A stretch of 64,000 nucleotides of DNA from Carettochelys insculpta (lineage: Eukaryota > Chordata > Testudines > Carettochelyidae), in assembly GCF_033958435.1 (NCBI RefSeq), contig NC_134137.1:175783501-175847500 (forward strand), written 5' to 3'. Shown here one piece after another: positions 12,013 through 22,402 of this stretch. Each line of letters opens with the position of its first letter. The first letter of the stretch is position 1. The notes under the pieces were generated by a model. That model was not told where the DNA came from. It saw only the letters and a list, made by a program, of their open reading frames with translations, and did no database searches. The position numbers were made by a program, and so were the translations under genes.

Positions 12013-12100
12013 ACAAAAAAGCAGTCAAGTAGCACTTTAAAAACTAACAAAATAATTTATTAGGTGAGCTTTCGTGGGACAGACCCACTTCTTCAGACCA
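12013..12100 (-). repeat. Hammerhead-like repeat copy, CTGAAGA subfamily
   Basis: On the minus strand the order is CTGAAGA (12096-12090), one extra A, a GTGGG/CCCAC hairpin, GAAA (12073-12070) and GCTCACCTAATAA, then TTTTGTTAGT and GTGCTACTTGACTGC. It shares this layout with 1749-1826 and, more distantly, with the two foldbacks. The variable seventh core base is A here and T in the foldbacks. Confidence 0.8.
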
Positions 12101-12114
12101 TAGCCAGACCATAC

Positions 12115-13310
12115 TTATTATAGTTGTTCGCACAGGAGCCTTAAGCATGTGCTAGGACTGAAGGATGGTATGTGCTGAACCAAGAGAACTAAAACCCAGT
12201 ACCTCTTCAAAGAGCTTATTGCCACTGACCACAAAGGAATGAGACTCTGGTGATTTTGGTGTTTGGAATGTTTTTTTCCACCAAAATCTAGATGGAAACC
12301 ATCAGGTCATATCTGTAAATAGTCATCTGGGTTGAGTTTTAAGCAGGGACTTTGCCTTTGAAAAGCTCTATTTCCAGCTACGAATTCCCTAAGTCATGAA
12401 GCTGTCATGGAACATGTGATTTAATATAATACGTATCCTGCTGTGATCATTTTTCAGAATATGTCATGTTGTGAAAGTTTTTTTCTTGCTGGAAAATATT
12501 TATAATGTTGTTAATCAAAACAGTTCTTCTCTGTCCTTAAAATGTTTGGATGCAAAAATTCAGCATGCAGCTTGTTACGTTCTAAATAAGTAACAGAACA
12601 AATGAATCAGTGCGGATACCAATGAGATTTCAAAATCAGAGACAAGCTAGAACTGGCTCTTATGACTTGGATGCAAATTTGACATTAAAAGTCCTCCCCA
12701 GCTCCTTCTGTGAGGTTTGTAGCTTGCTTAGTGGTTTGCTCAGTCCAGGTTGTGCAATCTTGTATTTTGCATATCTGTTTTTACAGCCCTGCACAGATAC
12801 AAATGTCTGCCCGTGGAAGCGGATATCTGTGAATGGGCATTAGCACGGGCTGATTGACAGGGCTCTACTCTCAAGAGACAGTGCATCCAAAGGAGAGGAA
12901 TATGGTCCCAGGAGCCAGCACCTGATATTGCCAGCCTGTCCTGGCCATGCGACTGTATTGCTCCCAGCCCCACTGCTAGCAGGGCTGTACAACCCCAGAC
13001 AGGACACATCGGGAAGACTTGACTTACAGGAGTGACGGTACCACACTCCTCCCCATTGACCGCAGTGTCTTTTCGGAGTAGAGCCATGTGGATCAGCCAG
13101 AAGCAATGTCTGTCCACAGATATCCACATCCAAAGACAGACACTTGTTTTCCATGGCAGCAATATATCAGCTGAAGTGATCACAGTAGGCACAGTGAGAC
13201 ATTTGCATTAGCATGAGATAAAGAAACAATGCTCCAGTACTTTTCTTTGGACCTTTGTTTTCCACCAGCCTTGTACTTGAGAAGTATTTACATAATGGGA
13301 TGGTCTAGAA
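12115..13310. other. No gene recognised
   Basis: AT-rich at first, then a GC-richer stretch (12850-13190) with overlapping minus-strand reading frames that show no known domain. No supported gene. Confidence 0.4.
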
Positions 13311-13317
13311 TAGATAC

Positions 13318-13382
13318 TTAGCAGGGGACTGGACTACAGATAACCTCTCAAGATCCCTTCCAGTCCTGTGATTCTATGACCC
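13318..13382 (+). mobile_element. CR1 LINE 3' end fragment
   Basis: Short 3' terminus: GCAGGGGACTGGACTA, then GATCCCTTCCAGTCCTGTGA and TTCTATGA. Confidence 0.85.
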
Positions 13383-14034
13383 CTTCAACCTTCCTATCCT
13401 GGATCTGGCTCTGTGATTTACATGTTTGTGATTGATTTCAAAGGTAAACATCCATTGATAAAATCATTATGCTAATTTTTTCCATTGATTGGAATTAGAA
13501 CATCTTTGAAAGCTTTCTAGTTTGTTTCAAATTACATGCTAAAACAAGCTGAAAAACTCAATTAACAGTGATCTTAGCTGACAGAGGAAGTGTAGAGGTG
13601 AAGTCAATCGGACATAAAAAAAAGTCAACATTTGTGCTTTAACATTCTCTACTGCAGGTCATTCCTCTGTCGGTCAGCCTGCCTAGGGTCACATGTGCAT
13701 TATTTTAAAGGAACATTTAGGACATGCAGCCCTGCTAATATAAGCCCTGATTCTGCATCTCACTTAACCATGTGAATAACTGTAAGCCTGCGAGGAGTCC
13801 CAATGAGGTCAAAAGAGTCATCCTAGTAAGTGCTTATATTTCATGCTCAGAATTGTCATTTTGAAATGGAACCGTAGAGACAGGCCAGACTACGCCACAC
13901 CTGCTAGGGCAGCGTGGGACCAAGTTAAAGAATCTTTCTACAGAATAGGAAGAGTTGTTTTTTCTGCAGGCTGCTGGGTTCTGTCTAAATAAGACCATGG
14001 TTGGCTGAAGTATCATACTGGAAGAGAGTGTCTC

Positions 14035-14107
14035 CTCCTGCCATTGGGGCAAGGGCTGGACTCTATGGCCTCTCAAGGGCCTTTCCAGTCCTAGTATTCT
14101 ATGATTC
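14035..14107 (+). mobile_element. CR1 LINE 3' end fragment
   Basis: The 3' terminus reads GGGGCAAGGGCTGGACTC, then CCTTTCCAGTCCTAGTATTC and TATGATTC, typical of CR1. No coding part is present. Confidence 0.85.
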
Positions 14108-14109
14108 CC

Positions 14110-14953
14110 GCCCCATCTCTCACATGAATGTTACTTCAGTGAAATTCAAGGTGGCATTTCCAAGGTGCAGTAGTGAGCAGTGCAATGAAACAAAATGGGT
14201 GGAATAGTTGGTATTTACTGCTCGGTGTATATTCATATTTAAGTAGTATGTGGCATACAGTCTTTATGCACAGCTGGAGGATGCGTCTCTGTAAACTGGG
14301 CCAAGGAGGCAGGGCCCCAAGAAGACTATATAGCGTGTTTCAGAATTATCCAGGCACATTCTGGGGGGAGAGTAATTAAGGAGATACCTGCTTTTCTTTG
14401 CAGCATCCAGGTAAAGGACACTGCTTGATATACATCTTCTCTCATACCTGAAAACAGATGCACATCTGTGCCTGTGCGCGCTCTCTCTCTCTCTCTCTGT
14501 TTTATACTTCTGCCCATCACTAAGAATCCTTCCATGCAAAATCACTATCAACAGCGAAGTCTGAAATAGATTTCATGTCATCTCTGATGTGGGGTGCAAC
14601 AACAAAAGGATTCTGACCAAAACCCTCAGAGGAGTTTGGGTCTGAATTTGGTCCCAAGCTTTGTGTCATTGGACTGTGTTGAGACGTGACATATGGCGTA
14701 ACAGGTGGGGTGAGAATACATCCTGAATATACCGGAGAGTTTATTAATTGTTTGTTTGTTCCCTATTAACTCAAATAGGAAGACTCATTCAGGTAACGTG
14801 GGAACTGTTTCTTTGGGACCTGAGGTAAAATGTGCTAGTAAATCCATAGGTAGAACTTCGAGGACTCATTGATATTACCATTCAAAGGTGTTGGCTTTCA
14901 AATATTATAATTCGAATGCCAAACTTTTGTCAAATTGTTAGGCTAATAAACTT
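14110..14953. other. No gene recognised; (CT)n at 14481-14498
   Basis: Contains a CT microsatellite. The overlapping short frames around 14264-14551 run through that microsatellite and are not credible proteins. Confidence 0.45.
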
Positions 14954-14956
14954 GAG

Positions 14957-15666
14957 GGCTGCGTCTACACGTGCACGCTACTTCGAAGTAGCGGCAGTAA
15001 CTTCGAAATAGCGCCCGTCACGTCTACACGTGTTGGGCGCTATTTCGAAGTTGAAATCGACGTTAGGCGGCGAGACGTCGAAGTCGCTAACCCCATGAGG
15101 GGATGGGAATAGCGCCCTACTTCGATGTTCAACATCGAAGTAGGGACGTGTAGACGATCCGCGTCCCGCAACATCGAAATAGTGGGGTCCTCCATGGTGG
15201 TCATCAGCTGGGGGGTTGAGAGATACTCTCTCTCCAGCCCTTGCGGGGCTCTGTGGTCACCGTGGGCAGCAGCCCTTAGCCCAGGGCTTCTGGCTGCTGC
15301 TGCTGCAGCTGGGGGTCCGTGCTGCATATACAGGGTCTGCAACTAGTTGTTGGCTCTGTGTATCTTGCACTGTTTAATGAAAGTGTGTCTGGGAGGGGCC
15401 CTTTAAGGGAGCGACTTGCTGTTGAGTCCGCCCCGTGACCCTGTCTGCAGCTGTGCCTGGCTCCCTTATTTCGATGTGTGCTACTTTGCCGTGTAGACAT
15501 TCCCTCGCTGTGCCTATTTTGATGTTGGGCTGAGCAACGTCGAAGTTGAACATCGACGTTGCCAGCCCTGGAGGACGCGTAGACGTTATTCATCGAAATA
15601 GCCTATTTCGATGTCGCAACATCGAAATAAGCTATTTCGAAGTTGGGTGCACGTGTAGACGTAGCC
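14957..15666. mobile_element. Harbinger non-autonomous element, 710 bp
   Basis: The ends are GGCTGCGTCTACACGTGCAC and, in inverse, GGCTACGTCTACACGTGCAC. The 3-bp sequence GAG is duplicated on both sides (14954-14956 and 15667-15669), as PIF/Harbinger transposases produce. The interior shares the block GGGAGGGGCCCTTTAAGGGA with the left part of the large element at 16383, so it looks like an internally deleted derivative. Subterminal DNA is packed with TTCGAA and ATCGAT-like palindromes and further copies of CGTCTACACG in both orientations. Confidence 0.92.
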
Positions 15667-15669
15667 GAG

Positions 15670-16379
15670 GTGTGGGAAATTGCCCTTGGGATGGGGGAGA
15701 AGGGAACAAATTGACTCGAGGTAGCTAAAAGATGGGATAGTATAATAGGAGTAGGGATGCAGAGAAGCTATGGCAGTGACTGGGAGAGGATATGTGAATG
15801 GAAGATGACTTGATGGAGAGGAACATATAACTCCACCCTGCTTAACTTATTGTTGAAGTTTACCCTGGAAAGTGTCCCTTTGCTAGGACCAATGTACCAC
15901 TCAGCTGCTGGCCTTGCCTCTTTGGTTTTGTAGGGCAGCCAAGAGGAGTCCAGAGGTTGTAATAGGGAGCCATGTAGTAAGGCAGGGAAAAAGAGAAAAC
16001 TGGGGGGCAGATAGATGGAAAGTGGGTCAGGCCAAGTGCACTGGCAGCTGCTGAGCCTTATATGAGTAATAGAGCAAAAAAGAGTGGGCAGAGGCAAGTT
16101 CAGCAGAACACGGATCAATTTGTAGGGTTTCTGAATATTCTTAGAAAGTAATGGGCAATTAAGCATGAAAGAAGTTCGGATAGAACAGGAAGTCCCAGCA
16201 GAGAAAGTGAAATGAGTCAAAGCTTTCTTTATATCATCCAAAACTCAATGTAAGAATGATGGGGTGCTTTAAAATGTCTTCATAGCAGACCATGGTTTTG
16301 TCAGATACGGATACGGAAAGGAATGCTGTGTTGGAAGAAGCCTTCACAGGTAATCCCAGCACCTCAGGAATTTCTTTTC
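15670..16379. other. Spacer between two Harbinger elements
   Basis: About 710 bp of ordinary sequence with no recognised feature, separating the 710-bp copy from the large element. Confidence 0.45.
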
Positions 16380-16739
16380 TTGGGCTACGTCTACACGTGA
16401 ACGCTACATCGAAATAGCTTATTTCGATGTAGCGACATTGAAATAAGCTATGTCGATGAATAACGTCTACACGTCCTCCAGGGCTGGTGCCGTCGACATT
16501 CAACATCGACGTTGGGCAGCACCACATCGAAGTAGGTGCTGCGGGGGAGCGTCTACACGCCAAAGTAGCACACATCGAAATAAGGGTGCCAGGAATAGTG
16601 GCAGACAGGGTCACAGGGCGGACTAGCACTTCCGGGGCAACAGCTAGCCGCTCCCTTAAAGGGCCCCTCCCAGACACACTCAGCCTGCAGAGCATGTGGT
16701 TTGCAGAGCCATAGGCACGCACACCTCGGCGACGCAGTT

Positions 16740-18103
16740 ATGGACGCCCAGCAGCAGCAGCCAGAGGTCCACCCAGCCGTCCCTGCAGGAGCAGTGCTCG
16801 CCCTGCTCAATGCCATGCAGGAGGCAGCTGATCACATTCTAGCCACAGAAGAGGAGCTGCCTCCAGGGGAGGAGGAAGCAACCCCAGACCCTGAAGCCCC
16901 CCGCCCCCCCACCGCCGCACACGCCGCCGGCTGTGGAGCTACCTCACGAGCACCGACTGGTGGGAGTGGCTGGTGCTCGGCGAGTGGGATGACGACCGCT
17001 GGTTCCAGAACTTTCGTATGAGCCAGCAGACATTTCTGGAGCTCTGCCAGTGGCTCACCCCCACACTGAGGCACCAGGACACCGCCATGCGGTGTGCCCT
17101 CAGCGTGGAGAAATGGGTCGGCATCACTGTCTGGAAGCTGGCCACTCCAGACAGCTACTGATCCGTGGGTCAGCAGTTTGGTGTTGGCAAGGCCACCGTT
17201 GGGGCTGTCCTCATGGAGGTAAGAGGACCCATGGGGAGGGGGAGGCAGCCCTGGGGGGGGGAGGAGAGGGGAGCCCTGGCAGGGGAGGGCCAGGCACACC
17301 TTGCACACCCCTCCTCATTGGTGCTCTCCCGTGTCCTTCCCCTGCAGGTCGTCCGTGCCATCAACGCCCTGCTCCTCCACAGGCTCATGCGGCTTGGGGA
17401 CCCAGATGCCACCATCGTGGGGTTTGCCACCCTGGGGTTCCCAAATTGCTTCGGGGCTCTGGATGGGACCCATATCCCCATCCGTGCCCCGGAGCACAGT
17501 GGAGGACGCTTCTTGAACAGGAAGGGCTACCATTCGTTGGTCCTCCAGGCCTTGGTGGACAGCTGAGGCCGCTTCCTGGACATATATGTTGGCTGGCCTG
17601 GCAGCACCCACGACGCCCAGGTATTCCGGAATTCAGGCCTGTGCCACCGGCTGGAGGCGGGGAACTACATCACCCAACGGGAGATCCCTGTGGGGGACAC
17701 CACGATGCCCCTCTGCGTCGTCGCAGACGCGGCATACCCCCTCCGGCCCTGGCTCATGCACCTGTACATGGGCCATCTGTCAGCCAGCCAGGAGCACTTC
17801 AACATGTGCCTGAATCACGCGCGCCAGGTGGTTGAGCGCACATTTGGCTGCCTCAAAGGGTGCTGGAGGTGTCTCCTCACGCCCCTGGATGCAGGCCCCA
17901 CCAACATACCCCAGATTGTGGGTGCATGCAGCGCCCTCCACAACCTGGTCTAGAGCGAGGGAGAGGCATTCTTTCAGGGCTGGGCTGTGGAGGCTGGCAG
18001 GGCCGACGTGCAGCCACCCGCTGCCCCCAGTCGCCAGGTGGACCCTGAGGGGATCTGGGTCCGGGAGGCCCTGCGGGCCCATTTCGACGAGGCCGCAGGG
18101 TGA
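16740..18103 (+). pseudogene. Harbinger DDE transposase (HARBI1-like), broken
   Basis: This gene would cut and paste the transposon. The start ATG at 16740 gives MDAQQQQPEVHPAV and an acidic N-terminus. The frame shifts by one in a C-rich run near 16898-16912. The second frame continues DWWEWLVLGEWDDDRW and SVGQQFGVGKATVGAVLMEV. A likely intron with GT/AG ends spans 17219-17347 (129 bp) and joins ME to VVRAINALLL. The catalytic triad is visible: Asp in FGALDGTHIPIRAP, Asp in VVADAAYPLRPW and Glu in VVERTFGCLKG. Three in-frame stops occur at 17159-17161, 17563-17565 and 17951-17953; the first two are TGA where a CGA arginine codon is expected, as in CpG decay. Similarity to reptile HARBI1-like proteins is from memory of the family, not from a search. 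Confidence 0.92.
17219..17347 (+). other. Predicted intron in Harbinger transposase
   Basis: It begins GTAAGAGG after ATGGAG and ends TTCCCCTGCAG. Its length, 129 bp, is a multiple of three, and reading through it stays open, but splicing restores the continuous family sequence LMEVVRAIN. Confidence 0.75.
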
Positions 18104-18209
18104 ACGATGGCAGGCCCCCCACTGCACCCCCCGCATCCTCCACAACACTCCCTGCCCCGACGCCCACACCACAGAGCACCCAAGAGCACACCCCCCGACT
18201 TTTCTTGCA

Positions 18210-18215
18210 AATAAA
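18210..18215 (+). terminator. Polyadenylation signal of the transposase gene
   Basis: AATAAA lies 107 bp after the transposase stop codon at 18101-18103. It is the only canonical signal in that 3' region on this strand. Confidence 0.6.
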
Positions 18216-18387
18216 AATAGACCTGTTGTTCGTGAAACCACCAAACGTTGAATTCTTATTATTATTATATTATTTACAACCAATATAAATATTTTATATA
18301 TTATATGATGATAAGCAAAAAAAAGGGGAAGACAAGGAAGGGGAGAACTATTTACATGGGGGCCAGGTATCCTAAAATAACAGGGGT

Positions 18388-20014
18388 CTAATACAAACTA
18401 TATACAAAACACAAGTAAAAGGGGATATGTACAAAGGGGGGGGGGCACGTCCTGGGCCCCGCACCCCCTAATGTCCAGCGCTGGGGGGTGGGTGGCCATG
18501 ACCCGCGCCTTGGCCTCAGCCCTGGCCGGGGCTGGCTGGGGGCCAGGCAGACCGGCAGATATGGCCAGCGGGTGTCAGCAGGCCCCAGGTCCCCCTCAGG
18601 GGAAGGCCCCTCGGTGGCGGACGGCGGTGTGACGGCGGGTGGAGCAGCGGGTGGAGCAGGCAGGGCGGGCAGAGCGGCGTCCGGCGCAGCATGGGGGGCC
18701 AGGTAGTCCACGATGCACTCGAATGTGCGCATAAAGGCCCCCCATGCCTCCTGGCGCCAGGCCAGCGCCTGCTCCTGCAGATGGAGCCGCTGCTTCTCCA
18801 CCCGCAGGCGCTGCTCCGAGACCTCCAGCTGCTGCCGGAGGATCGCCAGCAGCTGGGGGTCCGTCACCGTCCGGGGGTGGTGCTGGGTCCACTGTTGTCC
18901 CCGTCCTGGGGCTGGTCGGTGGTCCGCCTAGGGGCTGGCCTGGAGTGATGGCCCCGGTGGGCTCTCTGGGACCACTGACACCTCACCGGCGCTCTCCGGT
19001 CCCTCCGATGGTGCAGCTGCGGAACACAGGGGGGAAAAAGAGTGGAGACAGCCGTTAGTGTGGCCCCCGAGCTGTGGCCCTTGTCCCCCCACCCCTCTGC
19101 TGCTGGTTCCCCATCCCCGTCCCTGGGAGATGCTGCTGCTGCTGATGGGTGTCCCACCCCCTCCCCCCCCGGGGGACCATAGGTTCCGCTCCACCCATCC
19201 CCAGGGATGGGGCGTGGCACTGTCGTGGTGGGGGGGCAGGGGCTGATGCACTCTTCTGAGGGACATGCCACTGCTGTCCTTGGGGCCACGGTCATCTGGG
19301 CATGTGGAGGGCCCCGGTCATGTCTGTTGCCTCCGCCCCTCAACCCCGGGGGTGTGCAGCAGGGGGGGTACATACCTGATGGTCCGCTCCCACGGTCGGG
19401 GCACACCCAGTGGGCGGACGCCCTGCTGGAGCTCTGGGATGGGATGGCGATCCGGAGCCCCCCATCGCTGGAGGAGGATCCCCCCTCCTCCTCCTCCTCC
19501 GGTGTCCCAGGGGTGGGCTCCTGGGGGCGCCCCTGGGGTGCGGGGCTTGCCTCCGGGGCGGACTCCACCTCCGGGGCCTGCTGGGGCTCATCGGCCAAGG
19601 TGTCAAGAGTGGCTGGAGGGGAGGAGGTATGCCGGGGGCCCAGGATTTCCCTGAGCTCCCTGTAAAAGGGGCAAGCGATGGGGGCGGCCCCAGATCGGCT
19701 GGCTGCATCCCGGGCCTGGGCGTAACCCTGCCGCAGCTCCTTAACCTTACTCCTGACATGGTCAGGAGTGCGGCAGGGTGACCCTGGGCAGCCAGGCCGT
19801 CAGCCAGCCGAGCGAACGCATCCACGTTCCACCTGTTGCTCCCCATTAACTGGAGCACCTCCTCCTCGCTCCAGAGCCCCAGCAGGTCCCGAAGCTCGGC
19901 CTCTGTCCAGGAGGGGCCCCGCTGCCTCTTCCCCAGCTGGCTGCCAGCCTGGGAGCCCTGGCTCCCCTTGGGGGGGTGCCCTGGGGTCACTTGGGGGGGC
20001 TGGCGGGCGGCCAT
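18388..20014 (-). pseudogene. Harbinger Myb/SANT-like protein, broken
   Basis: This second Harbinger protein partners the transposase and binds the transposon ends. The minus-strand start at 20014 gives MAARQPPQVTPG, followed by a SANT-like block with GPSWTEAELRDLLGLWSEEE, LQLMGSNRWNVDAFARLADG. A one-base shift near 19775-19790 breaks the frame before HVRSKVKELRQGY and PFYRELREILG. The acidic stretch EPTPGTPEEEEEGGSSSS follows. A predicted intron (19375 down to 19017, GTATG to GCAG) joins GPS to AAPSEGPESAGE. After an in-frame TAG (18930-18928), a Gln/Leu-rich helix (LLAILRQQLEVSEQRLRVEK) suggests a coiled coil. The ORF ends at 18388. The SANT assignment rests on pattern and family context. 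Confidence 0.85.
19017..19375 (-). other. Predicted intron in Harbinger Myb-like gene
   Basis: On the minus strand the donor is ATCAG/GTATG and the acceptor is TGTTCCGCAG/CTGC. Splicing keeps the frame from SGPS into AAPSEGPES. Confidence 0.65.
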
Positions 20015-20457
20015 TGCTGCGGGGGGCGTGGATTGCGGCTGCTGTGAGACGTGCAGGCTGGCCACGTGGCTGCGCCGCTGCCTGCACGCTCTCTCAGCTT
20101 CCTGCACAGGAAGGCAGGGGGCGGGGACCTTTAAGGGGCTGCTGCACTCGGCGACCATCGAGCTCAGGGGCTGGAGAGAGCGTCTCTCAACCCCTCAGCT
20201 GATGGCCGCCATGGCGGACCCCGCTATTTCAATGTTGTGGGACGCGCATCGGCTACACGTGCCCTACTTCGACGTTCAACGTAGGGCGCTATTCCCATCT
20301 CCTCATGGGGATAGCGACTTCGAAGTCTCGCCACCTTATGTCGATGTCAACTTCGAAATAGCGCTCGCCATGTGTAGACGTGGCGGGCGCTATTTCGAAG
20401 TTGATGTGGCTACTTTGAAGTAGCCGGCACGTGTAGACGCGGCTTTGCTGACTGATT

Positions 20458-20870
20458 AATAGAGTCAAAGGACAGAAGGGATCATAGGGATCATCTAGGC
20501 TGACCTCCTGTATAACGCAGGCTGTAGGAATTCCCCAAATGATTTTTAGGGCAAAACTTTATATAAAAACATCAAGTCTTGATTTAAAGATGGTCAGTGA
20601 GGTAGAAGTCGCTGTGACCTTTGACAGTAGTTAACTTTTAGAATAATTTGTTAATGACAGAAAAAACATGCATTATTTCAGGTCTGATTGTTTTTCGGAC
20701 TTCAGCTTCCAGCTGCTGCATCATGGTATTCCTTTCACTGATAGTTTGAAGAGCCTATTAGTAAATATTTGTTCTCCAGGAAGATATTTATAGGTTGTAA
20801 TCAACTCACCCATTCCCTTTCTCTGTAGTATATTAGACCGAGCTCTTTGAGTCTACCAGACAGTTTAAGG
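20458..20870 (-). mobile_element. CR1 LINE 3' UTR/RT fragment, part 1
   Basis: It begins near the Harbinger duplication with a CR1 terminus (CAGAAGGGATCATAGGGATC, ATCTAGGCTGACCTCC). On the plus strand it runs to CTCTTTGAGTCTACCAGA, the antisense of the CR1 RT C-terminus. The sequence resumes at 21750 after an 879-bp insertion. Confidence 0.8.
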
Positions 20871-21749
20871 GGGGCGGTGGTGCTGCTTTGAGCTGGGGGC
20901 CACTAACCCACAGAAAAATCAATTGGGGGGCCACATAAAAGTGAGATACATGAAAAAAGAACAAAGCCACAAAATCCTCACTGATGTGGCCCCTGACTGA
21001 GCCACCTCACTCCCCTCATTCTCTAGCCCCATGGGCAGAGGGTTGGAGGAGTGGGGGCAACTGAGGTGGGTGTTTGTGGCCTGGGTGGGAGGGAGGGTGC
21101 TGAAGCGGGCTGTGAGCAGCAGTGAGCCAGGGGATTCAGGAGGAGGCCAGAGAGATCTGGGCAGGAGTGAGGATGCAGGAGGAAGGTGGGTGTGGGATCT
21201 GGGTGGGAGGGTGTGGAGCAGGGTGGGCATGGGGATCTGGTCAGAAGGGGAGGCCGGAGGAGGGGGCAGGAGATGGCTGCGTCATGGTGGGGGCGCTAAC
21301 CTCTGTGCACTGCCGCCAGCCCTTTTCCCCGGCTGGGGGGAATGGCAGCATGGAGAAAAGCTCCCTGGAGAGGCTTTTCTCCTGTGATCCCAGACAGCAC
21401 CTCCCCGCTGCTCTGATTGGCCAGAATTCCAGCCAATCAGAGTGGTGGGGAAGCGTCTCTGCAGGCAGCACTATTCTGCCATTCCCCCAGCCAGGAGAGG
21501 GTGAGGAGAAGTGGAGGCAGCAGTAGCAGAGGCGCACAGGCAGTGGTGGCGCTGCTTCCTGCCCCCATCAGGCAGAGCCCATAGGCTGGTTTCGCTATGA
21601 CGTGCCTGGATCTGGCCTGTGAGGCTTGGGGCCCCACACCGCTGACCTGCACAGGCCAGATGCTGGGAAGGGGAGGTGTGAGCCTCAGAGGCTGGATCCA
21701 GGTAAGCTGGGGCCAGATCCAGCCTGCGAGCCAGGGGTTCCCCACCCCA
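20871..21749. mobile_element. hAT-type insertion splitting a CR1
   Basis: CR1 sequence stops at GTTTAAGG (20863-20870) and continues from GTGTAAGG (21750-21757), an 8-bp duplication with one mismatch. The inserted 879 bp are GC-rich; the right end (GCCAGGGGTTCCCCACCCCA) resembles hAT termini, while the left end is weak. No transposase domain was seen in its overlapping short frames. Confidence 0.78.
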
Positions 21750-21835
21750 GTGTAAGGCATGTTTTCTAATTCTTAAGTCATTCTTGTGGCTCTCTTTTGA
21801 ACCCTCTCCAATTCATCAACATGCATCTTGCTTAT
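21750..21835 (-). mobile_element. CR1 LINE fragment, part 2
   Basis: The same CR1 resumes: AAGGCATGTTTTCTAATTC, TCATTCTTGTGGCTC and GAACCCTCTCCAATTCATC are antisense to the conserved CR1 RT C-terminal coding sequence. It ends near 21835. Confidence 0.8.
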
Positions 21836-22402
21836 TACATATGGCTGTTCTCTGATTATTTCTACCTATAATTAAAGCTTTGTGGCACAAGAGTGAGTGA
21901 ACTTATGCAAAATACAGAGAATTGCTTTATCTGAGCCTGATGCATGTGTTCCACTGGGGAATGCTGGGAGCTCTGTTGGGCTCAAAAGACCATTTATTTA
22001 TCTGGTGGTATGGAAAGTAACTGATATCAAGAATGTATAAGAATATGATTAGAAGTGCTTGCCCCCCCCCAACTCTTATGTCAAACATGTCTTTAAATGC
22101 TCTTTCAGTTTTTATGGTAAAGTAGAAAGATTTCAGTCTTCAGAGCGTGGCTTTTATTTTGTGTGTGCAATTTTCTGCTTGTAATTACTTGGGCCTGCAT
22201 TTTCCAGCGGGTATCACTTGCATGCACAGGTTATATATTTTACACTTGCAAGCTCCATAGTTTCCAGTGAGTCTTGTGTGTATAAATTGTACCACCCTGT
22301 GCAAGCTGGAGATAGAGTATTTGTTTGTAAATGATGCACAGGCAAAGCTGTAAATTCAGAAATGAAAACAGAGTAGGGAACCTTTTTGAAAAAGTGGCTT
22401 TC

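Larger units (their letters stand above)
16383..20444. mobile_element. PIF/Harbinger DNA transposon, near full length, decayed
   Basis: This 4,062-bp unit starts GGCTACGTCTACACGTG and ends CACGTGTAGACGCGGCT. TTG is duplicated exactly at 16380-16382 and 20445-20447. It carries the two genes expected of an autonomous Harbinger: a DDE transposase (plus strand) and a Myb/SANT-like DNA-binding protein (minus strand). They converge on a shared 3' region around 18104-18390. Both are inactivated, so this is a fossil, but the ends could in principle be recognised by an active relative. GC content is far above the surrounding DNA. Confidence 0.93.

Noticed and set aside
14264..14551. Minus-strand frames rich in RERERE
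   Set aside because: They translate a CT microsatellite.
17165..17566. Intron-retaining 133-residue frame as the true transposase
   Set aside because: The segment 17219-17347 has clean GT/AG ends and its translation does not resemble the family, whereas the spliced form does.
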